From NCBI GenBank assembly GCA_027004335.1, contig JALTID010000036.1, positions 1 to 6,267 on the forward strand: 6,267 nt of DNA. Direction: 5' to 3'. Shown here piece by piece: positions 1 through 5,512 of this stretch; position 1 is the stretch's first letter, and each line of letters starts with the position of its first letter. A program made the position numbers and the translations under genes. Origin of the DNA: a bacterium (GTDB lineage: Bacteria; JALSQH01). Under the pieces are notes generated by a model. That model had not been told where the DNA came from. It worked only from the letters and a program-made list of their open reading frames with translations, and did not search any database.

Positions 1-454
1 GCGTTTTAATAAAGACTGCGGGACACATTTTAATATTTTCTCCAACAATTTTAGCTACTTCTTTACTCCCGATAGGATCTTTTGCTTCAAAAAATGGAAT
101 TTCAGGAAGGTAGTATTTTCCTTCAGTATCAATGGGAGAGAACTTTTCCATAAAAAAACCAAGGCTAATTAAATATGGTGGATGGGCATGTACTACAGCA
201 GTATGGGAGGAATTTTTATATACTGACAGGTGAACAACAGTCTCCATAGAAACCTCTATCGGAGGTAAAGAATCAACAGGAAATGAAACAATATCATCGT
301 AAGTTAAATATCCCAACTGACTCCCTGTCCGGGTAATATGAACAAAGTTGTTAAAAAGAACACTTATATTACCACTCTGAACCCCCACAAGACCAAGCTC
401 AAAAAGTTTTCTTCCTGTTACTATTATCTTTTCTGTGACTGACATAAACTTCAT
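1..454 (-). CDS. Class II aldolase/adducin-family protein (fuculose-phosphate-aldolase-like), 3' end cut by window edge
   Basis: Reading leftward from ATG at 454, 151 codons stay open to the window edge. Family knowledge: class II aldolases are cytoplasmic Zn enzymes that split or join sugar phosphates such as L-fuculose-1-phosphate. Visible motifs are SGNIS (residues 27-31), the phosphate-loop-like TRTGSQLGYL (41-50), the catalytic Glu in SMETVVH (Glu71), and the Zn ligands His89 and His91 in VVHAHPP. The visible part ends at CPAVFIKT, exactly where relatives continue with HG, so the third Zn histidine should be the next residue outside the window. Relatives are about 210-220 residues, so roughly 60 are missing. 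The start at 454 is preferred over in-frame ATGs at 466 and 445 because GGAGGAG lies just upstream of it. The gene is divergent from the broken oxidoreductase. The exact substrate cannot be read from the sequence; sugar-phosphate aldolase, epimerase or dehydratase branches are all possible. Confidence 0.87.
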   Translation of the reverse strand, partial: MKFMSVTEKIIVTGRKLFELGLVGVQSGNISVLFNNFVHITRTGSQLGYLTYDDIVSFPVDSLPPIEVSMETVVHLSVYKNSSHTAVVHAHPPYLISLGFFMEKFSPIDTEGKYYLPEIPFFEAKDPIGSKEVAKIVGENIKMCPAVFIKT

Positions 455-457
455 TTT

Positions 458-464
458 CTCCTCC
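458..464 (-). promoter_or_regulatory. Shine-Dalgarno deciding the aldolase start
   Basis: On the minus strand GGAGGAG is followed by AAA and then ATG at 454. This selects 454 over the in-frame ATG at 466, which overlaps the SD itself and has no SD of its own. Confidence 0.75.
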
Positions 465-478
465 ATAAAAATTTTTAT
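465..478. repeat. 14-bp AT-only palindrome in the divergent intergenic region
   Basis: ATAAAAATTTTTAT reads identically on both strands and abuts the aldolase ribosome-binding site. It could be an operator or simply AT-rich promoter DNA. Low complexity makes a chance palindrome easy here. Confidence 0.4.
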
Positions 479-498
479 ATATTTTACATAAAAATTAT

Positions 499-527
499 TT
501 GACCTTCCTGTAAAAATTTACTTAAAT
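499..527 (+). promoter_or_regulatory. Probable sigma70-type promoter for the oxidoreductase gene
   Basis: TTGACC at 499-504 (5 of 6 matches to TTGACA) is separated by exactly 17 bases from TTAAAT at 522-527 (4 of 6 to TATAAT). Transcription would begin about 20 bases before the ATG at 557. The spacer contains a short dyad, GTAAA-aa-TTTAC (510-521), and TTAAATTTAA (522-531) overlaps the -10. Both are possible operator half-sites. I could not resolve a good promoter for the leftward aldolase gene: TTTACA exists at 509-514 on the minus strand, but no matching -10 lies 16-18 bases away. Confidence 0.55.
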
Positions 528-541
528 TTAAACAGAAAACC

Positions 542-548
542 AAGGAAG
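542..548 (+). promoter_or_regulatory. Shine-Dalgarno of the oxidoreductase gene
   Basis: AAGGAAG lies 8 bases before the ATG at 557, a normal spacing. It supports this start for the now broken reading frame. Confidence 0.65.
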
Positions 549-556
549 ATATAAAA

Positions 557-1207
557 ATGAAGGAACCTTACACAAAAAAAGATTACAAAACAAGAAGCTA
601 TTGGCTTGAATCTCTTGGAGAAATAACTCTAAATTCTTCACTTCAAGGAGAAGAAAAAACAGATATTGCAATTATAGGAGGCGGTTACACGGGGTTGTCC
701 GCGGGGTATCATCTAAGAATATATGATAGCAGCATAAATGTGACACTTTTGGAAGCTGAGATCTGTGGATATGGGGCAAGCGGTAGAAACGGAGGATTCA
801 ATATGACCCTATTTGGACTCACTCCATCTCTCACAAAGTTATTTTTTGGCGTGGAAAGGGGGAAACAGGCAAGAAAATTTATGGAAGAGGCAGTAGATTA
901 TTTAGCAGAATTTATTCAGAAAAATAACATTGATTGTGATTATGAAAATTCAGGATACCTGCTTGTGGCCACAAATAAAGCCCAGATAAAAAGGCTGGAA
1001 CATGAAATAGAAGTAGCAAAAGAGATGGATTTTGAGGGGGTAGAGCTGTGGGATAGAGAAAGACTTCTCTCTGAATTTAAAACAGATAAATATTATCTCT
1101 GATGGTACGAAGCAAGATGTGGCATTTTGCACCCGGCAAAATGGGCAAGAGCACTTAAGGAAAAAACAGAAGAGATTGGAAATAAGACACTATTTGTGGT
1201 ATCTTAA
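557..1207 (+). pseudogene. Broken FAD-dependent oxidoreductase (DAO family, gamma-glutamylputrescine-oxidase-like)
   Basis: The intact reading frame runs 181 codons to TGA at 1100-1102. Seen: a dinucleotide-binding fold with IIGGGYTGLSAG (residues 39-50), the ribose-binding Glu66 ending strand 2, and GYGASGRNGG (71-80), all typical of the DAO family that oxidises amino acids or amines with FAD. Past the TGA the same frame continues with recognisable family sequence, WYEARCGILHPAKWARAL, matching the region that in relatives such as E. coli PuuB follows a conserved Gly and contains GG-x-(I/L)-HP. The TGA sits at that Gly, so a single GGA-to-TGA change explains it. The frame then loses similarity near 1187 and ends at TAA 1205-1207. 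Relatives have about 420-470 residues, so the whole C-terminal half (substrate domain and second FAD segment) is absent. The 181-residue product could not form a complete enzyme. Promoter and ribosome-binding site look intact, suggesting fairly recent decay, or an assembly junction near 1190-1230. Confidence 0.88.
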
Positions 1208-1222
1208 ATTAAACTTTTTCAC

Positions 1223-1227
1223 AGAGG
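1223..1227 (+). promoter_or_regulatory. Shine-Dalgarno of nadK
   Basis: AGAGG lies 6 bases before the ATG at 1234. An overlapping out-of-frame ATG at 1229 runs into a stop within a few codons and is not the start. A weak promoter-like pair, TTGGAA (1176-1181) and TATCTT (1200-1205) with an 18-base spacer, lies upstream in the pseudogene tail. It is too weak to call on its own, but the operon must be transcribed from somewhere. Confidence 0.55.
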
Positions 1228-1233
1228 CATGAA

Positions 1234-2085
1234 ATGCGGGTCGGGATAATTGTACGAGATACATCACAGATAGCCATTGAGGTGATTTCTCTTATTGTAG
1301 AGAAATACTCTTCTTCAAAAATCCAATGGTTGATTGAAAAAAATATCGCTGAAAAAATTCCCGACAAAAGAATAGAATCAACCCCCCGGCTACAGATTCC
1401 TGATGAATCTGACATAATAATTGTCCTTGGGGGAGATGGAACATTCCTCGGAGCTGCGAGATTAATTGGAAATAGAGAAACCCCAATGTTAGGGATTAAT
1501 CTCGGAAGTCTCGGTTTTCTCACAGAGATCCAGATGGATGAGATTGAAAGATACCTGCCCCCCATTCTTGAGGGGAACTTTAAAATTGAAGAGAGAATGA
1601 GATTAACTATTCATCTCCATAGGCAGGAGGAGAGAATTGCTGAATACGATGTTCTTAACGATGCCGTAATTAATAAGGGAGCCTTAGGAAAGATAATTCA
1701 GATTGAAACTTTTGTAAGTGGAGAAAGTCTCACAACTTTCAGAGCGGATGGCTTGATTGTTGCCACTCCCACTGGAAGTACCGCATATAACCTTGCTGCA
1801 GGAGGACCAATAGTTACACCGCACATGGAGGCAATTCTCATTACTCCCATATGTCCATTCACTCTCACCAATAGGCCACTTGTTATTCCAGCAGATTATG
1901 AAGTTAAGTCATTTATAAGATCCACCAAAGGAGATGTTTTTCTTTCTCTGGATGGGCAGGTCGGTCTTTCTCTTCAGGAAGGAGATAGAATTGAAGTGAA
2001 GAAATCAAAATCATCTTTAAAATTCATAAAAATTCCTGAAAAGTCATATTTTCATATTCTTAGAAGTAAACTCAAATGGGGATGA
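1234..2085 (+). CDS. nadK: NAD kinase
   Basis: Phosphorylates NAD+ to NADP+ in the cytoplasm using ATP or polyphosphate, and is the sole source of NADP in most bacteria. The 283 residues match the usual 270-300. Seen in order: an N-terminal Rossmann-like start (MRVGIIV), the GGDGT signature (66-70) whose Asp is catalytic, NLGSLGFLTE (89-98), LNDAVI (141-146, the NE/ND motif that contacts the ribose), DGLIVATPTGSTAYNLAAGG (172-191, the long glycine-rich signature), TNRPLV (212-217) and SLDGQ (238-242). One oddity: the motif usually read as CPH(T/S)L is CPFTL here, with Phe209 in place of the common His. It is the first gene of the tight operon, with recN starting after a single base. No upstream partner such as tlyA, often found near nadK-recN, is present; the broken oxidoreductase lies there instead. 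Identification is secure. Confidence 0.97.
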   Translation: MRVGIIVRDTSQIAIEVISLIVEKYSSSKIQWLIEKNIAEKIPDKRIESTPRLQIPDESDIIIVLGGDGTFLGAARLIGNRETPMLGINLGSLGFLTEIQMDEIERYLPPILEGNFKIEERMRLTIHLHRQEERIAEYDVLNDAVINKGALGKIIQIETFVSGESLTTFRADGLIVATPTGSTAYNLAAGGPIVTPHMEAILITPICPFTLTNRPLVIPADYEVKSFIRSTKGDVFLSLDGQVGLSLQEGDRIEVKKSKSSLKFIKIPEKSYFHILRSKLKWG

Positions 2086-2086
2086 G

Positions 2087-3730
2087 ATGCTAACATATCT
2101 TCACATCAAGGATTTTGCAATAATTGATGAAGTTGAAATAGAATGGGGGGAAGGATTTGATGTGCTCACGGGGGAAACTGGAGCAGGAAAATCCATAATT
2201 CTCAACGCAGTATCCCTTATACGGGGAGAAAAAGCAAATCAATCCCTTATAAGAGCAGGAAGGGAAAAGGCTATTATAGAAGCCATCTTTAAAATTGATA
2301 GGGAGGAAGTAAAAGAGCATCTTAACCATGCAGAAATTGAGTATGAGGAGGAGATTATAATCAGGCGTATTATCTCCACAGGGAGGAGCAAGGTGTTCGT
2401 GAATGATACTCCTGTTACCCTGAATTTTTTAAGTACCATCGCTCCATATTTGATAGGGATAGATGGACAACATTCCCAGCAACTTCTACTCCAGCCAAAA
2501 TTTTATCTGGAAATTTTAGATGAATATGCCGAGATCAAAGAAAGAGTAAAGAAATTTGAAGAAAAGTTTCGCCAGCTAAAAGCACTTGAAGTAAAACTGG
2601 AAGAGCTCAGACAGCAGGAAAAAGAGAGAAATAAAAAGCTTGAATTTTTAAATTACCAGCTTGAAGAAATTGAAAAAATAAATCCGATAATCGGGGAAGA
2701 TGAAGAGCTTGAAAAGGAGAAAAAAATTCTATCTGAAAGTGAAAAAATTCTTCTTACCATGTCAGACATCCTTGATGCTATTTACATAGGAGAAGACACA
2801 ATAATAGAGAGATTAAAAGCTATAGTAAAAGAAAGTGAGAAATTAAATGATCTTGGAGAAAAGTGGGAGGAATTTTACTCACATATTTCTGAGGCTCTCT
2901 ATAATCTTGAAGACGCAGCATACATCGGAGAAGATCTAACTTCTATGGTGAAATCTGACCCTGTAAGACTGGAAGAAGTTACTGAAAGACTTCTGGAATT
3001 AGGGGATCTCAAGAGAAAGTATGGCCCCACACTAAAAGATGTGCTGAAGGAAAAGGAGAATATTAAAGAAGAAATTACCCTCTTAGAAAATATAAACTCT
3101 ACCCTTGAAGACAAGGAAAAGAAATTACAAAAGATGCAGGAAGAAATTGAAAAAGAGGCGGAAGAGATTTCTTCAATAAGAAAGAAAACTGCTCGCTCTC
3201 TACAAAAGAAAGTGGAAGAAGAACTGAGTGATTTAGCTATGGAGAGAGCTAAGTTTATCATAGAAATAGTTCCAGCAACTCTTTTCTCCAAGGGAAAAGA
3301 TAAGGTTGAAATAAAAATTGCTCCCAATTTAGGTGAACCTCCCAAACCGTTACAAAAAATTGCATCAGGAGGAGAGCTATCAAGAATTATGTTAGCTCTC
3401 AGATCCTCCCTTGGGAAGAAAAGTCCTCCATCAACCATAATTTTTGATGAAGTTGACTCCGGGATAGGTGGTAAGACAGCAGAGACCGTGGGGAATAAAT
3501 TGAGAGAATTATCAACAAGAAGCCAGTTAATAGTGATAACTCATCTTCCCCAGATTGCCTTCAGAGCTGGAAGACACTACAAGGTGGAAAAGAAAATCTT
3601 AGGGGAAAGAACAGTCTCAACAATAAATGAGGTAAAGGGAGAAGAAAGAGTCCATGAACTTGCCAGAATGCTTGGTAAAATAGACAGAGAAACGATCAAC
3701 TATGTGAAAAAAATGATTGGTAATATGTGA
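2087..3730 (+). CDS. recN: DNA repair protein RecN (SMC-like ATPase)
   Basis: RecN is a cytoplasmic SMC-family ATPase that acts on DNA at double-strand breaks and helps RecA-dependent repair. Its 547 residues fit the usual 550-570. Seen: Walker A GETGAGKS (29-36), the Q-loop-region motif GIDGQHSQQLL (124-134), a long charged Glu/Lys-rich coiled coil split into two arms (about 145-260 and 320-385), the RecN-typical DPVRLEEVTERL...LKRKYG (291-313) between them, the ABC signature SGGELSRIMLALRS (427-440), Walker B IIFDEVDSGIGG (451-462), and the H-loop THLPQIA with His486. All ATPase elements are present, so the protein should be active. The start ATG follows the nadK stop by one base, with GGGGA just upstream. 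The TGA stop overlaps the next gene's ATG. No LexA-type operator is visible before nadK, so SOS control cannot be claimed. A short motif, DA-x-YIGED, occurs twice (230-237, 276-283). Confidence 0.97.
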   Translation: MLTYLHIKDFAIIDEVEIEWGEGFDVLTGETGAGKSIILNAVSLIRGEKANQSLIRAGREKAIIEAIFKIDREEVKEHLNHAEIEYEEEIIIRRIISTGRSKVFVNDTPVTLNFLSTIAPYLIGIDGQHSQQLLLQPKFYLEILDEYAEIKERVKKFEEKFRQLKALEVKLEELRQQEKERNKKLEFLNYQLEEIEKINPIIGEDEELEKEKKILSESEKILLTMSDILDAIYIGEDTIIERLKAIVKESEKLNDLGEKWEEFYSHISEALYNLEDAAYIGEDLTSMVKSDPVRLEEVTERLLELGDLKRKYGPTLKDVLKEKENIKEEITLLENINSTLEDKEKKLQKMQEEIEKEAEEISSIRKKTARSLQKKVEEELSDLAMERAKFIIEIVPATLFSKGKDKVEIKIAPNLGEPPKPLQKIASGGELSRIMLALRSSLGKKSPPSTIIFDEVDSGIGGKTAETVGNKLRELSTRSQLIVITHLPQIAFRAGRHYKVEKKILGERTVSTINEVKGEERVHELARMLGKIDRETINYVKKMIGNM

Positions 3731-4215
3731 TGAAAGAGAGAATAAGAAAGGCAAAGATGCTTGATGTGAAAGAGATACACGATTTAATTGATTACTACGC
3801 CAGCAGAAGGGAGATGCTACCTCGCCCACTTCAGGAGATATATGAATTTTTGAGGGACTTCTGGGTCTATGAAGTGAATAGCAAGATCGTAGGTGTATGT
3901 GCATTACATTTTGCATGGGAGAATCTTGCAGAAATAAGGTCATTAGCTGTTTTTCCTGAATATCAGGAAATGGGGATAGGGAAAAAACTTGTTCAACAAT
4001 GTATAGAGGATGCTAAAGAATACCAACTAAAAAGAATCTTTGCTCTGACCTATCACCCTGATTTTTTTGCCAGACTGGGGTTCAAAAAGATCGATAAAAA
4101 AATCCTTCCACATAAGATATGGGCTGATTGTCTTAAATGTCCCCTTTTCCCTGATTGCAACGAAGAAGCTATGATGTTAGAATGTGAGAATAATGGAAAA
4201 GGAAAAAATTATTGA
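3730..4215 (+). CDS. GNAT N-acetyltransferase of the short N-acetylglutamate-synthase (ArgA-like) type
   Basis: Transfers acetyl from acetyl-CoA. Close relatives of this architecture are annotated as N-acetylglutamate synthase, the first step of arginine synthesis, e.g. the short actinobacterial type. Seen in 161 residues: MLPRPLQEIYEFLRDFWV (29-46), CALHFAWENLAEIRSLAV (57-74), the acetyl-CoA pyrophosphate loop QEMGIG (79-84, matching Q/R-x-x-G-x-G/A), the motif YHPDFFARLGFKKIDK (108-123), LPHKIWADC (126-134), and a cysteine cluster Cys134-x2-Cys137-x5-Cys143 before the conserved EEAMMLE tail. This whole layout is typical of the ArgA-like group; no kinase-like ArgA/ArgB domain is fused. I choose the ATG at 3730, which overlaps the recN TGA by one base (TGATG), over the in-frame GTG one codon earlier. 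Little SD is visible, so translation is probably coupled to recN. Substrate glutamate is inferred from family resemblance; another amino-acid acetyltransferase remains possible. Confidence 0.9.
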   Translation: MKERIRKAKMLDVKEIHDLIDYYASRREMLPRPLQEIYEFLRDFWVYEVNSKIVGVCALHFAWENLAEIRSLAVFPEYQEMGIGKKLVQQCIEDAKEYQLKRIFALTYHPDFFARLGFKKIDKKILPHKIWADCLKCPLFPDCNEEAMMLECENNGKGKNY

Positions 4216-5512
4216 ACTTTTTCTAAATTCCTTAAGATCAGGAGAAAATGGAGAATTATATATTTTAACAACGGAAGAAAAATTTGCAGTTGCAGCAAAA
4301 GGGACAATTGAAAAAACCCAATTAGCATCAATGACTGAAGCTGCTTTTAGGATATTGAAGGATAACAAAATCGCATTCGGCTATACAGGCCAGCTTGAGG
4401 AGAGGGAAATAAAGGATCTTATTGCCAGCATGAGGGAAATATTACCGTACCAGAAAGAGAAGCCAACATTTACCTTTCCAGAACCTGCTGATATTAAAGA
4501 AATCAGGGGAATAGTGGACCATGATTTTGAAGAAATTGATGCCAAAACTCTTTCTGAACTTGCTGTAAAAATGGAAAAATCTGCAAGAGAGTTTGACAGG
4601 AGAATCACCACCACAAGGGATGCTAAAATATCAGCTAAAAAAGAAGAAGTAACCATTGTTAATTCCATGGGAGTCAACTACACTACAATGAAAACATTAT
4701 TTGAAAATGAAATAATTGTCGTGGCAGAAGAAGGTGTAGAGAGAGGAGATTCATGGGATTTTTCATGGGCACATAAGCTGGAAGGATTGAAAGAAATTGG
4801 AATAAATGCCGCAGAGAGAGCTGTAAGAAATCTAAAAGCAAAAATTCCACACACAGGTCTCTACCCAGTAATCATAGAAAATAAAAGTGCTTCAATGCTT
4901 CTCTCCACTCTTTTCTATGGCTTTGTTTTTGAAAATATTTTTAAAAGGAAATCTCCCCTGATAGGGAAATTAAATGAGAATATCTTCTCCGAAAAGATAA
5001 CTATGGCTAATGATGGCTCTTCTCCATTTTCCCCTGAAGCACTCCCCTTTGACGGTGAAGGAGTAGCTACTGGAAAGAAAATAATAGTTGAAGATGGCGC
5101 CCTTAAAGATTTTATCTACGACATAGAATTTGCAAATCGGGAGGGCAAAAACCCATCGGGAAGTGTGGTAAGATCAAACATTAAAAATCCTCCTTCTGTG
5201 GGAGAAATGGGATTTTATATCTCCCCATGTGCAAAATTAGAAGAAGTTATTTCCTCCATTAAGAGAGGTTTATTTATAACAGATCTAATGGGGCTTCATA
5301 CTGTTGATCCAGTAACATGGCAATTTTCTCTTGGAGCAAAAGGTTTTTTGATAGAAAATGGGAAAATCTCTACCCCTCTACATCAATTTACTATTTCAGG
5401 AGATTTTCTCACTCTTTTCCAGAAGGGTACCCCTCTAAATGACCTCATTTTTATCGGAGGAAGTGGTTCACCTTCAATATTTTTTGAGGAGATTAATATT
5501 GCGGGGGAATAA
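4193..5512 (+). CDS. pmbA: TldE/PmbA-family protein (TldD/TldE peptidase partner subunit)
   Basis: TldD and TldE form a cytoplasmic complex that cleaves unfolded peptides. In known systems it trims microcin B17 and other leader peptides and degrades the antitoxin CcdA. TldD supplies the Zn-binding HExxxH; TldE is the related subunit without it. This 439-residue protein lacks HExxxH and carries PmbA/TldE landmarks: ALPFDGEGVATGKKIIVEDG (283-302), a GFYISPCAKLEEVISSIKRG stretch (340-359), LMGLHTVDPVTWQFSLGAKG (365-384), and the C-terminal GGSGSPSIFFEE (422-433). Length is normal for the family. The ATG at 4193 is chosen over GTG at 4184 because GTGAGAA just before it gives a modest SD. It overlaps the acetyltransferase by 23 bases. 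No tldD is in this window, so its partner must be encoded elsewhere or this protein acts alone. Family assignment is firm; the substrate is unknown. Confidence 0.93.
   Translation: MEKEKIIELFLNSLRSGENGELYILTTEEKFAVAAKGTIEKTQLASMTEAAFRILKDNKIAFGYTGQLEEREIKDLIASMREILPYQKEKPTFTFPEPADIKEIRGIVDHDFEEIDAKTLSELAVKMEKSAREFDRRITTTRDAKISAKKEEVTIVNSMGVNYTTMKTLFENEIIVVAEEGVERGDSWDFSWAHKLEGLKEIGINAAERAVRNLKAKIPHTGLYPVIIENKSASMLLSTLFYGFVFENIFKRKSPLIGKLNENIFSEKITMANDGSSPFSPEALPFDGEGVATGKKIIVEDGALKDFIYDIEFANREGKNPSGSVVRSNIKNPPSVGEMGFYISPCAKLEEVISSIKRGLFITDLMGLHTVDPVTWQFSLGAKGFLIENGKISTPLHQFTISGDFLTLFQKGTPLNDLIFIGGSGSPSIFFEEINIAGE
5486..5491 (+). promoter_or_regulatory. Shine-Dalgarno deciding a TTG start
   Basis: GAGGAG lies 7 bases before TTG at 5499, inside the end of the TldE/PmbA gene. 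No ATG or GTG exists in the phosphatase frame between here and GTG 5553, which would cut off the first metal-site region. This strong site therefore fixes TTG as the start. Confidence 0.8.

Noticed and set aside
1100-1102. UGA recoded as glycine (as in SR1/Gracilibacteria) rather than a nonsense mutation
   Set aside because: TGA terminates nadK, recN and the acetyltransferase at positions fitting family lengths and the next gene's start. No other in-frame TGA occurs inside the intact genes. The oxidoreductase is also truncated downstream, so decay is simpler.
1103-1233. LexA/SOS operator ahead of the nadK-recN operon
   Set aside because: I looked for Gram-positive-type GAAC...GTTC and E. coli-type CTG...CAG boxes and saw none in this stretch.
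1209-1565. Minus-strand open frame opposite nadK
   Set aside because: A shadow of the strongly conserved nadK frame, with no family resemblance or independent start signals.
2899-3438. Long open frame on the minus strand opposite recN (about 179 codons)
   Set aside because: It is Ser/Phe-rich, as expected for the antisense of Glu/Lys-rich coiled-coil codons, has no recognisable domain, and lies wholly within a clear recN gene.
3727-3729. GTG start for the acetyltransferase
   Set aside because: The ATG one codon later overlaps the recN stop as TGATG, a common coupling arrangement, and the extra residue has no support.
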